From contig KB904821.1 in assembly GCA_000380225.1 (NCBI GenBank), forward strand, positions 3,825,930 to 3,889,929: a DNA stretch of 64,000 bases. Reading direction: 5' to 3'. The notes under the pieces are model-generated. The model was not told where the DNA came from. It searched no databases and saw nothing but the letters and a program-made list of their open reading frames with translations. Within the stretch, counting starts at the first letter, position 1; every line of letters starts with the position of its first letter. Positions 54,675 through 62,829 of this stretch are shown here, in pieces. Source of the DNA: a filamentous cyanobacterium ESFC-1 (lineage in GTDB: Bacteria > Cyanobacteriota > Cyanobacteriia > Cyanobacteriales > Spirulinaceae). Both the position numbers and the translations under genes were made by a program.

Positions 54675-54872
54675 CGTGACAAGTTAAGTCCAAAAACCTC
54701 GATGTCAAGAGAGTCCTAAACCTGTATAGGGGTGAGGTTCCGCGCGCGCAATCTCAACTTTAAGGTTAGGACGATTTAATGCCGCAGTTGCGTCCAGTAA
54801 CATAAACTTGGACGGGGAAACCCCGCCCCTACAAGGCACTTGACAATAAAGCCAAAACCTTAACTTGCCACC
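54675..54872. mobile_element. MITE-like element, copy 2
   Basis: 198 bases with the plan of 43561-43747: left end CGTGACAAGTTAAG, inner GTATAGGGGTGAGGTT, words CAATCTCAACTT and CTTGGACGGGGAAAC, inner GCCCCTACAAGGCACTTGAC, right end CCTTAACTTGCCACC. The right end stops just before the stop codon of the next minus-strand gene. The ends are more diverged than in copy 1, so this copy looks older. Confidence 0.65.
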
Positions 54873-54877
54873 AATAC

Positions 54878-55372
54878 CTAATGATGAATTTCTAAACTCA
54901 AAACATAAGACCCCAAACGCAGACGATCTGACCAGAGTTCGTATTCGATGCGGAGATGTTCGGGGAGGGGTTGACCTTTCAATACTAAGCTGCGGGTAAA
55001 GTTACGCAGACGAAACGATCCGTGGCTATCTTGGGTTTCGCTTTGCAGCCAATAGCGACTCATGCCGTAAACGCCTCTTTCCCAAAAGTGACGATAACCG
55101 ATTCTGCCATTACCTTGCATGGTCATAATGGCACGATAGGGGGATAATTCTAGCCAGAGTAAGCCTTTTTTTTCGCCTGGGGCTAGGGGGCGGTTGATTT
55201 CTTGTTGTACGTCAGGATTGGGAAAGGGGGCTTGACTCAAGAGAACATGAAAGCGGTCTTTGTCTTTTTGATAAAGGGTTGCTGCGGTTTCGATTTTTGA
55301 CCACAAGGGGAGGTCAGTGGAAATAAGAGAGAGGCAAACCGGACGACGGTGATGAGTCAGCATGGAAAGCAT
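54878..55372 (-). CDS. Conserved hypothetical protein
   Basis: A 164-residue soluble protein. Blocks such as LWLELSPYRAIMTMQGNGRI, GYRHFWERGVYGMSRYWLQS and FRLRNFTRSLVLKGQPLPEH look well formed, but I do not recognise a domain. Starts at 55372 (MLSMLTHH) and 55363 (MLTHH) are both possible and neither has a clear ribosome site. It lies alone between a MITE-like copy and the OppF-type gene. Confidence 0.7.
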   Translation of the reverse strand: MLSMLTHHRRPVCLSLISTDLPLWSKIETAATLYQKDKDRFHVLLSQAPFPNPDVQQEINRPLAPGEKKGLLWLELSPYRAIMTMQGNGRIGYRHFWERGVYGMSRYWLQSETQDSHGSFRLRNFTRSLVLKGQPLPEHLRIEYELWSDRLRLGSYVLSLEIHH

Positions 55373-55507
55373 CCAACGATCTTGATATGTTTAAGATAAC
55401 TCGATCTGGTGGTGAGAAAAACGTAAATTTGTAAATTCTGTTACTTGAAATAGGCGATCGCCTGCCAGTCGATTTGAATTTATGGTTATTTGTGCTTAAT
55501 TCGCGGC

Positions 55508-56542
55508 TTAGGGGGAATCGCTAGACTCACGATCAATGAGATGACAAGCGACAAAATGATTTTCGCTGACTTGCCGCAATTCGGGTTCGATTTGACAGGC
55601 TTCAAAGGCGTAGGGACAGCGAGTTTGGAAGTTGCAACCGGAGGGGGGATTGAGAGGACTGGGGACATCGCCTTGGAGAATGAGACGCGATCGCGATTTT
55701 TCTCGGTCTGGATCGGGTAGGGGAATCGCGCTGAGAAGGGCTTGGGTGTAGGGATGCAGGGGGTTTTTATAAAGGGCGTTGCGATCGCTCATTTCGACGA
55801 TTTTACCCAGGTACATGACGGCAATGCGATCGCTAATATGACGGACTACGCTGAGGTCGTGGGCAATGAATAAATAAGTTAAATTGAGTTCTTGTTGTAA
55901 GTCTTGGAGTAAGTTGACAATCTGGGCTTGAATCGAGACATCCAAGGCGGCGATCGGTTCGTCACAAACGATAAAATCGGGATTTACCACTAATGCCCTC
56001 GCGATCGCGATTCTTTGTCTTTGTCCCCCAGAAAATTCGTGAGGATAGCGTTGGGCAAATTGAGGATTTAAGCCTACGAGTTCCAACAGTTCGCTAACTC
56101 GTTCGGTGGGGTTATGTTGACTGGTTAAGTTGTGAACTTTCAGGGGTTCGCTGATAATTTGACCGACGGTTAAGCGAGGGTTTAAGGAGGTATAAGGGTC
56201 TTGAAAGATCATCTGCATTTGTAACCGGCGATCGCGCATTTCAGCAGGCGACAATTGCGTTAAATCTTGGTCTTGAAAATAAACTTTTCCTCCGGTAATC
56301 TCTTGCAGTTGTAAAATGGCTCGTCCTGTAGTGCTTTTGCCACACCCAGATTCCCCCACTAACCCCAGAGTTTCGCCTTTGTGGATGTTAAAACTAACAT
56401 TATCTACGGCTTTAATGGCAGCGATTTGTTTTTGGATAATAAAGCCTTGGAAGATGGGAAAATGTATTTTTAATTGTTCGACTTTGACGAGAATTTCGGT
56501 TGCTTTTTGATTGACTTTTTCTTGATTTTGTGATAAAGCCAT
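55508..56542 (-). CDS. Oligopeptide/dipeptide ABC transporter ATP-binding protein (OppF/DppF type)
   Basis: A 344-residue ATPase with Walker [19 protein letters not shown] (about 56-73), Q-loop [17 protein letters not shown], signature [16 protein letters not shown], Walker [13 protein letters not shown] and the H-loop AHDLSVV. The C-terminal oligopeptide-ABC extension, with three clustered cysteines ([15 protein letters not shown]), is complete. In other bacteria it would sit with OppABCD; here it is alone, so its membrane partners must be encoded elsewhere. The substrate is not defined. Confidence 0.92.
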   Translation of the reverse strand: MALSQNQEKVNQKATEILVKVEQLKIHFPIFQGFIIQKQIAAIKAVDNVSFNIHKGETLGLVGESGCGKSTTGRAILQLQEITGGKVYFQDQDLTQLSPAEMRDRRLQMQMIFQDPYTSLNPRLTVGQIISEPLKVHNLTSQHNPTERVSELLELVGLNPQFAQRYPHEFSGGQRQRIAIARALVVNPDFIVCDEPIAALDVSIQAQIVNLLQDLQQELNLTYLFIAHDLSVVRHISDRIAVMYLGKIVEMSDRNALYKNPLHPYTQALLSAIPLPDPDREKSRSRLILQGDVPSPLNPPSGCNFQTRCPYAFEACQIEPELRQVSENHFVACHLIDRESSDSP

Positions 56543-56724
56543 TTTGGGATATACAAGGAAGGAAAGAGAAGGGATTTGCCTTGTTTTATTGTCGCTGAAT
56601 GAATGCGGTTAAACCGTAAGGTCATATACAGTAGTCTGAAAATGAAACTTCCTAATTGCGAAAATGCCGTTTTTCCTCGCTTAATTACTTTATTTCCTGA
56701 CTAATTGCTAATTTTATAAAAGCT

Positions 56725-56991
56725 ATGAAATACGAACTTTATACTGATGTAATTTTACAAAAAAATCTACCCAACGAAGGACTCTGTATCGGCGATGTTG
56801 GTACTGTTGTCGAATATCATCAAGTCGAAGGTTTAGGCCCAGGTTATAGTGTTGAGTTTTTTGATATGGTAGGCAATACGGTTGCTGTGGTAACGTTACC
56901 CGAATCGGCGTTGCGATCGCCCACGACTCAAGACAGACCGACAGTTCGACCTCTCAATTCTACTGTAGGGGCAGTTTTCGAGGAAACATAA
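56725..56991 (+). CDS. DUF4926 domain protein
   Basis: An 88-residue protein with the DUF4926 core: YTDVILQKNLPNEGLCIGDV, GTVVEYHQVEGLGPGYSVEF and TVAVVTLPESALR. The family is small, beta-rich, often next to toxin-antitoxin or DUF6883-like genes, and of unknown role. No partner is adjacent here. The stop codon overlaps the first palindrome at 56988. Confidence 0.85.
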   Translation: MKYELYTDVILQKNLPNEGLCIGDVGTVVEYHQVEGLGPGYSVEFFDMVGNTVAVVTLPESALRSPTTQDRPTVRPLNSTVGAVFEET

Positions 56992-57022
56992 CAACTGTTA
57001 TGCACGAGATAACAACTGTTAT
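56988..57022. repeat. Paired 14-bp palindromes, 21-bp period, second locus
   Basis: Two identical copies of ATAACAACTGTTAT (56988-57001 and 57009-57022) separated by 7 bases. Same unit and period as at 13711-13745. They overlap the stop codons of DUF4926 on one strand and of a Uma2 remnant on the other. Confidence 0.8.
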
Positions 57023-57240
57023 GTTTGGGGAAGGATGCGTGCCGCTACGCGGATCCCTGCGGGATCGCACCTCACCCCAATTTCGGGAAAAGCAACGGGA
57101 GACACGACACCCCGCGTATAAATTAACTCCGTCGTATATTCTCCTGCTTGCCAATCTCGAAAAACGTGCAGTTGCGAATCAATTAAATTCACCACCCAAT
57201 ATTCAGGAATAGCCGCAGCTTCAAAAAATGCTATTTCAAC
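57019..57240 (-). pseudogene. 3' fragment of a Uma2 gene
   Basis: The minus-strand frame reads VEIAFFEAAAIPEYWVVNLI, then DSQLHVFRDWQAGEYTTELI and SPVAFPEIGV, the C-terminal half of a Uma2 protein. It ends at TAA 57019-57021 after an insert-like segment (RCDPAGIRVAARI) encoded by a GGATCC/CGGATC repeat. The upstream half is missing: the fragment begins right at the stop codon of the CHAT gene. So the gene was cut by a rearrangement joined to the CHAT 3' end. Confidence 0.75.
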
Positions 57241-58590
57241 CTATCTTGGAGTACCAAAAATGACAAAAGATGCCCATTTTGAGGGTTCAGGATAGTATTG
57301 TCTTACTTCTAACATTGCTTGTCGTAATGCTTCAGAAGGAATTGTAGTTTCTAAAGAATTTGGAGCTTCTAAATGTTTGGCAAATGCTTGCATTAATTGA
57401 CTTGTTGCTTGGTCATCTACACTCCATAAACTCATTACTACTCGCGGAACACCAGCTATTTGGAATGCCCTGGAAAGCCCTATAATACCCGCATCATGTA
57501 CTTGCCCCAATCCCGTCTGACAGGCACTAAGTACTGCAATCTCTGCACTAAGTCTTGTATTTTGAATTTCTCGTGTAGTCCACCAACCTTGCTCAAATCT
57601 TGCGGCTGATAACATAAGAAAACCTCCAGATAAAGGATCGCGACTACTAGCAACACCATGAGTTGCAAAGTAAAGCAAACTCGCTTTCTCTGCTTTAGAA
57701 ACCACTTCTGTTTTTGTTGCTTCTCTTCCAAGCAGTGGAGTAGCATTCATCATTTCTGCAACTGCTCTAGCTTCTTGTTCTGCTCCGGGTAAAGGTGGAA
57801 CTGACCAATTCATACTTTCTGGAAGATAAGGATCACCTACAATTAGGGGAGATTGAGATAAATCTTCGAAAAACCAGTTCTCCAAACTTTGCCCGATATC
57901 AAACAAACTTGGTGCAATTGAAATTGACATCTTATCAATTAATAATGTCTGATCTCCGAACGGTTTGAGAATAGCAAAAGGAACTGTACCAATCTCCAAA
58001 ACTGGTACAATAATTAAATGTTTTACAGCAATTAATTTATTGACTATCTCGACTGGTACTAAAACTTGAGTTAAATCAAAAACAGCTTGATTTAAAGATA
58101 TTTTTGTATCATTAACAACTGGAACAATCCCAATAATTCCTCTTTGAAGCGGTATACGAGAACGTTGTAGCGAATCTATATTCATCGCATTTCTTAGTCT
58201 TAAAATAAATTCACTAATTTGTTGCTTTGAGACGTTTTTATTACTATAGGCTTGTATCCCAGAAGAATCAACTAACCAAATTTGGAGACTTTCTTCTTCG
58301 TAAGAGTAGAAAAGTACTGAAGTTCCACTTGGATAAGTTCTTTCATAAGTGGTTTCTTCCGAAACTGCCAAAACTCTTGCGATGCTTTGAGCAGATACAT
58401 CGTCGAGGTGAATTGGCAGTCTCGCCCGAGTTACCAATAAATCTCGAAGTTCTCGTTTATGCTTCGCGGCAGCTATATTGAATAATTGCTCAATATCATC
58501 AATATTGTTGGAGCGATTTTGAGCATAAGTTACCGAGGAGTAAAGGGATACACAAAAAGGAAGGCTTTTTAAAAGTTGTCTGCGTCTCAT
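57241..58590 (-). CDS. Exported CHAT-domain protein (caspase-like family)
   Basis: A 449-residue protein starting MRRRQLLKSLPFCVSLYSSV at ATG 58590; the twin-arginine-like basic start and the hydrophobic stretch to YAQ make a signal peptide. The middle has no TPRs. The CHAT domain (about 190-449) has SLLYFATHGVASSRDP with the catalytic His (about 311) and IAVLSACQTGLGQV with the Cys (about 357), then RAFQIAGVPRVVMSLWSVDD. A frame extension to 58608 adds six residues. It lies 27 bases after a Uma2 gene in the same direction. Target and trigger are unknown. Confidence 0.88.
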   Translation of the reverse strand: MRRRQLLKSLPFCVSLYSSVTYAQNRSNNIDDIEQLFNIAAAKHKRELRDLLVTRARLPIHLDDVSAQSIARVLAVSEETTYERTYPSGTSVLFYSYEEESLQIWLVDSSGIQAYSNKNVSKQQISEFILRLRNAMNIDSLQRSRIPLQRGIIGIVPVVNDTKISLNQAVFDLTQVLVPVEIVNKLIAVKHLIIVPVLEIGTVPFAILKPFGDQTLLIDKMSISIAPSLFDIGQSLENWFFEDLSQSPLIVGDPYLPESMNWSVPPLPGAEQEARAVAEMMNATPLLGREATKTEVVSKAEKASLLYFATHGVASSRDPLSGGFLMLSAARFEQGWWTTREIQNTRLSAEIAVLSACQTGLGQVHDAGIIGLSRAFQIAGVPRVVMSLWSVDDQATSQLMQAFAKHLEAPNSLETTIPSEALRQAMLEVRQYYPEPSKWASFVIFGTPR

Positions 58591-58617
58591 ATTTTTATAG
58601 TTAAGCACAATCTACTA

Positions 58618-59196
58618 TTAATCTAGCAGAAGCACAGCATTTGCACTCAACTCTAACTGGGGGAAAGTAGGCGAAATAATCCGTTCTTCACCGCGAAAAA
58701 CAGCAGTATCATAAAGCCCTTCGACTAAAGTACAAATAGTGACTTGAGATTGTAACGGGTCAACAATCCAATATTCAGGAATATTCAAAACAGCATATTC
58801 AGAAAACTTGCTGCGATAATCGGTGGTTTTGGTTGATTCGCTGACTATTTCAACGACTAATAAAGGAGGGGCTTCGTTGAGGTCGATAATGGCTTCTCGA
58901 TTGGCTAAACTTTCCCATTGTTCGAGGGAAAGAACGGTAATATCGGGGATGCGAGAAGTGTCCCACCCGCGAGTAGAACGAACGCCAATTCGCATATCTT
59001 TGGAAGTCCAAGGTAGATTGCGTTGGCGAATTTCCGCTTTAAAGTAATCGTTTATGAATTTAGAAATTGCACCGTGTTTCCCGGTTCCCAAACTTATCGG
59101 AATTAAGTCTCCTGCGACTAATTCATAACGTTGATTTGTGCCGTCGTTGTAGTTTTTATATTCAGCAAAGGTTAGTTTTTGGGTGGTTGTGGTCAT
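58618..59196 (-). CDS. Uma2 family (DUF820) PD-(D/E)XK-like protein
   Basis: A 192-residue Uma2 protein from the ATG at 59196 (MTTTTQKLTFAEYKNYNDG). It shows YELVAGDLIPISLGTGKHGA, the acidic RIPDITVL, the core PPLLVVEIVSESTKTTDYRS with the putative catalytic Glu and Lys, and the strand IPEYWIVDPLQSQVTICTLV. The frame is open to 59247, but MTTTT is the normal family start. It is the first gene of a two-gene unit with the CHAT gene. Confidence 0.9.
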   Translation of the reverse strand: MTTTTQKLTFAEYKNYNDGTNQRYELVAGDLIPISLGTGKHGAISKFINDYFKAEIRQRNLPWTSKDMRIGVRSTRGWDTSRIPDITVLSLEQWESLANREAIIDLNEAPPLLVVEIVSESTKTTDYRSKFSEYAVLNIPEYWIVDPLQSQVTICTLVEGLYDTAVFRGEERIISPTFPQLELSANAVLLLD

Positions 59197-59385
59197 AGAA
59201 ATTACACTCCAATTTGATACAGTTATTTTCAAAGGCATTACTATCATTATAAAGTTGCTGATAGAACCAAAAGAGGCAGGCGCGGTAAACTGAACGGGGA
59301 TAAAAAAATACCCGATTTAAGATTTCTAGCCTCTAACTTTAGATAGAGGTATTGATAACTGATTACTGATACCCGATAACTGAAA

Positions 59386-61428
59386 ATGTCCAATCACCTC
59401 GCACAAACCTCTAGCCTGTACCTCCGCAAACACGCCGAAAACCCGATAGATTGGTGGTATTGGTGCGACGAAGCCCTCGAAACCGCAAAACGGGAAAATA
59501 AGCCGATTTTTCTGTCGATTGGTTATTCGAGTTGCCATTGGTGTACCGTAATGGAAGGAGAGGCGTTTTCTGATGATGCGATCGCGTCTTACCTCAACGA
59601 CAACTTTCTCCCCATCAAAGTCGATCGCGAGGAACGCCCGGATATTGATAGTATTTATATGCAAGCTTTGCAAATGATGACGGGTCAAGGGGGTTGGCCG
59701 CTCAACATTTTCCTGACTCCTGATGACCGCGTACCCTTTTATGGAGGGACGTATTTCCCGGTACAGCCGCGTTATGGTCGTCCGGGGTTTCTAGAGATTT
59801 TACAATCGGTGCGACGGTTTTATGATGTAGAAACCGAGAAGCTGACCCAGTTTAAAAGCGAGATGATGCGCGTCCTTCAGCAATCCGCTTCTTTACCGCA
59901 AGGAGATACTTCCCTGAATGGGGAGTTGCTGTTGCAGGGAATGGAGATTAGTAGCCGCATTATCGACCAAAAGCAACCCGGACAGCCGAGTTTCCCTATG
60001 ATGCCTTATGCGTTGCTGACTTTACAAGGGCTGCGTTTGGGAGTCCCCAAAGCTGATAATATTGCCAAACAGCGCGGGATGGATTTGGTGCTAGGGGGTA
60101 TCTACGACCAGGTAGGGGGCGGTTTTCATCGCTATACCGTAGATGCGACGTGGACTGTGCCGCATTTCGAGAAAATGCTTTATGATAACGGGCAAATTCT
60201 GGAATATTTGGCGAATTTGTGGAGTTGTGGGATTGAGGAGTCTGCCATTGAAAGGGCGATCGCGGGTACAATCGAATGGTTACAACGGGAAATGACTGAC
60301 CCGAAAGGCTTTTTCTACGCAGCCCAAGACGCGGATAGTTTCATTACTCCTCAAGACGCTGAACCCGAAGAAGGGGCGTTTTATGTGTGGGATTACGGGG
60401 AGTTAGACGAAATCCTCACTCCTGGGGAACTTCAGGAAATGCAAACCGCCTTTACCGTGACTCTAGATGGTAATTTTGAGGGTAACAACGTCCTGCAACG
60501 GCGCAATTCGGAAAAACTGTCGGAAACTACTCTTAGCGCCCTTTCTAAGCTGTTTAAGGTGCGTTACGGCGAAGATGCAGACCGGACTGCCCCCTTCCCT
60601 CCTGCCCGGAATAACCAGGAAGCGAAAAATAAAGCTTGGCCGGGGCGTATTCCGGCAGTTACCGATACTAAGATGATTGTGGCTTGGAATAGCTTGTTAA
60701 TTTCCGGTTTAGCTCGCGTTTACGCGGTTTTTGGTAACAAGACGGCGTGGAATTTGGCGCAAAATGCTGCTAACTTTATCCTAGAGAATCAATGGCTAGA
60801 GGGACGTTTCCATCGTTTGAATTATGAAGGAGAAACGGCAATTTTAGCCCAGTCGGAAGATTACGCTTTATTCATCAAAGCCCTGCTGGACTTATACACC
60901 GCGAAGCCCACGGAAACGAAATGGCTAGACGCTGCGGTAAATGTGCAAAAAGAGTTTGACCAATATCTCTGGAGTGAGGAGTCTGGGGGTTATTACAATA
61001 CAGCCAATGATGCGAGTCGCGATCTAATTATCCGCGAACGCAGCTATATTGATAATGCCACCCCTGCGGCCAATGGGATTGCGATCGCGAATTTGATGCG
61101 TTTATCCCTACTAGCTGATAATCCCGATTGGGGCGATCGCGCTGCTGCCATTCTACAAGCGTTTAGCGAAATCATGGAGAAATCCCCCCAAGCTTGTCCG
61201 AGCTTATTCAATGGGCTAGATTGGTATTGCAACGCAACTTTAGTCCGCACCACTCCAGAAACCCTACAAACCCTCGTCCCCTTTTACTCCCCTGTGGCTG
61301 CATATCAGGTAGAAACTGAGTTACCCGCAAATGCGGTGGGTTTGGTTTGTCAGGGGTTTAGTTGTTTAGAACCTGCTCAAAGTTTAGAACAATTATTGAG
61401 CCAACTCACATCCAGTCAAAGCCGTTAA
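59386..61428 (+). CDS. Thioredoxin-domain protein of the YyaL / DUF255 family
   Basis: A 680-residue protein: a thioredoxin-like N-terminal domain (LYLRKHAENPIDWWYWCDEA, then SIGYSSCHWCTVMEGEAFSD with the CHWC motif near residue 50, and KVDREERPDIDSIYMQAL, GQGGWPLNIFLTPDDRVPFY), followed by an alpha/alpha-barrel domain like that of N-acylglucosamine epimerases (GGIYDQVGGGFHRYTVDATW, VPHFEKMLYDNGQILEYLAN). Human relative SPATA20 and B. subtilis YyaL have no firm function. It starts at 59386, just after ACTGATA heptamers. Confidence 0.92.
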   Translation: MSNHLAQTSSLYLRKHAENPIDWWYWCDEALETAKRENKPIFLSIGYSSCHWCTVMEGEAFSDDAIASYLNDNFLPIKVDREERPDIDSIYMQALQMMTGQGGWPLNIFLTPDDRVPFYGGTYFPVQPRYGRPGFLEILQSVRRFYDVETEKLTQFKSEMMRVLQQSASLPQGDTSLNGELLLQGMEISSRIIDQKQPGQPSFPMMPYALLTLQGLRLGVPKADNIAKQRGMDLVLGGIYDQVGGGFHRYTVDATWTVPHFEKMLYDNGQILEYLANLWSCGIEESAIERAIAGTIEWLQREMTDPKGFFYAAQDADSFITPQDAEPEEGAFYVWDYGELDEILTPGELQEMQTAFTVTLDGNFEGNNVLQRRNSEKLSETTLSALSKLFKVRYGEDADRTAPFPPARNNQEAKNKAWPGRIPAVTDTKMIVAWNSLLISGLARVYAVFGNKTAWNLAQNAANFILENQWLEGRFHRLNYEGETAILAQSEDYALFIKALLDLYTAKPTETKWLDAAVNVQKEFDQYLWSEESGGYYNTANDASRDLIIRERSYIDNATPAANGIAIANLMRLSLLADNPDWGDRAAAILQAFSEIMEKSPQACPSLFNGLDWYCNATLVRTTPETLQTLVPFYSPVAAYQVETELPANAVGLVCQGFSCLEPAQSLEQLLSQLTSSQSR

Positions 61429-61449
61429 CAATTTGAGGTGTTATGTTTG

Positions 61450-61514
61450 AGAACCCCGGTTTCTTATCTGTTTAGCCAATAGATGTAGGATTTTACGCCA
61501 GAAACCGGGGTTCT
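61450..61514 (+). terminator. Long hairpin of the AACCCCGG family after the YyaL-type gene
   Basis: AGAACCCCGGTTTC (61450-61463) pairs with GAAACCGGGGTTCT (61501-61514), perfect over 14 bases, with a 37-base loop. It stands 22 bases past the stop and 38 bases before ruvC. A close relative with the same loop style is at 62078-62142, after ruvC. Confidence 0.65.
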
Positions 61515-61552
61515 GAAGCCTCAAAACGATTATAAATACGCGATCGCCTTGT

Positions 61553-62047
61553 ATGGAAAACGAACAAATTTGGTTAGGAATTGACCCCGGATTAGCTACG
61601 GTGGGGTGGGCTATTTTAACTTGTGAAGACTCCGACTCTGCCACGATTATTGATTATGGCACAATCGAGACACCCAAAAAACACTCGACTGCTCAAAGAT
61701 TGCTGGAATTAGAAAAGGATTTAGTCGCACTCATTGACGAATTTCAACCCAACTATGCGGCGTTAGAAATGCCCTTTTTTAGTCGTCAAATCAAAGCCGC
61801 AGGGGGTGTTTTACAAGCAGTGGGAATTATCAATTTAGTCTGTTATCGTCAAGCCCAACTCGAACCGATCCAACTGCATCAATCCAGTTGGAAAGCGCAT
61901 TTAGGTAACGGGAGAGCAACAAAAGATGAAGTGGCTCAAATGCTGCAACAATTACTCAATTTAGAGACCATTCCGATTGATGATGCGGTGGATGCGATTG
62001 GTATTGCTTACGCGGGTTTGTGCGGTTTGACGAATAATATTAATTAA
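61553..62047 (+). CDS. ruvC: Crossover junction endodeoxyribonuclease RuvC
   Basis: Cuts Holliday junctions with RuvAB during recombinational repair. The 164-residue protein has the acidic residues in order: Asp in LGIDPGLATVGWA (about 11), Glu in YAALEMPFF (about 74), and the Asp pair in IDDAVDAIGIAY (about 145). The usual KxAV-like basic helix is IKAAGGVLQAVGI. Length and ends match the family. It is a single-gene unit set between two related hairpins. Confidence 0.95.
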   Translation: MENEQIWLGIDPGLATVGWAILTCEDSDSATIIDYGTIETPKKHSTAQRLLELEKDLVALIDEFQPNYAALEMPFFSRQIKAAGGVLQAVGIINLVCYRQAQLEPIQLHQSSWKAHLGNGRATKDEVAQMLQQLLNLETIPIDDAVDAIGIAYAGLCGLTNNIN

Positions 62048-62415
62048 AATCAAATCCGATCGAATAATGGGGACTAAGAACATTGGTTTCTTATGGTGTA
62101 GCCCAGAAAGGCTATAAATTTACCACAGAAACCGGGGTTTTATAGTCATTACAATTAATTTCAGTATATAGTATTTTCATTTGAGACCAAATCTGGTTTC
62201 GATACACCGTCTATTCCAATAACCCGCCCACGGATTAAAAATCCGGGGCTAATAAGGGCAAAGTCCGCTTTCACGGACTCAGGAAACACGCATCAATGTA
62301 TGGAACTTAATTGGAATGACTATAGTATCTCTGTTATAGAATTGAGGCGGAGTCTCATTTTTACGTCCCTTGGTGGAACCAAGGAACGAGATTAATAAAA
62401 TCAGATCAAACTTGA
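62048..62415. repeat. Spacer after ruvC: three dispersed repeats
   Basis: No gene is seen in 368 bases. 62078-62142 is the AACCGGGG-family hairpin (left arm eroded to ACATTGGTTTCT). 62186-62250 matches, in part inverted, the element at 9143-9281 (words CCAAATCTGGTTTCGATA and TAACCCGCCCACGGATT). 62361-62396 is the CCTTGGTGGAACCAAGG hairpin followed by AACGAGATTAA. Confidence 0.7.
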
Positions 62416-62568
62416 TTATTTATCTTCAGTTTCAGGACTAACCGGATCGGCTTCTTCTTCAACTAAACTTTGCGGATCGGTGGCTGCACTATGGGCTAAT
62501 TGGGCTTGGGCTTCTGCTTGTTCGCGATCGCGTGCGGCGTTTTTTAAGTCTTTATTCTCTGGATTCAT
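62416..62568 (-). CDS. Small acidic hypothetical protein
   Basis: A 50-residue open frame from ATG 62568: MNPENKDLKNAARDREQAEA, then QAQLAHSAATDPQSLVEEEA and DPVSPETEDK. It is Ala/Glu-rich, probably helical then disordered, and contains one HIP1 site in frame. The codon use is like that of neighbours and the frame is free of repeats. I know of no family name. Moderately likely to be a real small gene. Confidence 0.5.
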   Translation of the reverse strand: MNPENKDLKNAARDREQAEAQAQLAHSAATDPQSLVEEEADPVSPETEDK

Positions 62569-62690
62569 TTTAAAGTTAATTTACCTTCACTTTTAAAATA
62601 AGCCAGATGAATTGGCCAAACACCTATCAATTGATAGAATTTGAGACCAAAATTTCGTCATTTGTGGACTACTAGGGTTTTCAAATCAAA

Positions 62691-62790
62691 CTACCAAACT
62701 CGTTCTAAATCCAATATAAAACCGGGTAAAACGGTTTCACCTGAGAGACTCTGTGGATTATTCAATACTTCGACTTCGGGATTTTGTCGT
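62691..62790 (-). pseudogene. 3' end of a Uma2 gene cut by an IS element
   Basis: The last 31 codons read NPEVEVLNNPQSLSGETVLP then GFILDLERVW and stop, the standard Uma2 C-terminus. Upstream the frame runs straight into the right end of the IS200/IS605-type element. The rest of the gene should lie on the far side of the element, outside the window. Confidence 0.75.
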
Positions 62791-62798
62791 TGACAACT

Positions 62799-62820
62799 CC
62801 CCGTCCTGTCATGAGCGGGG
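62799..62820 (-). ncRNA. Right-end hairpin and likely end of the TnpB guide RNA
   Basis: CCCCG (62799-62803) and CGGGG (62816-62820) pair around a 12-base loop, placed as the right-end hairpin of IS605-type elements. In known TnpB systems an RNA from here, spanning the tnpB 3' end, has a scaffold ending at the element boundary and a guide read from flanking DNA, here the Uma2 fragment. This is inference from the family. Confidence 0.5.
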
Positions 62821-62829
62821 ATTCTCGCG

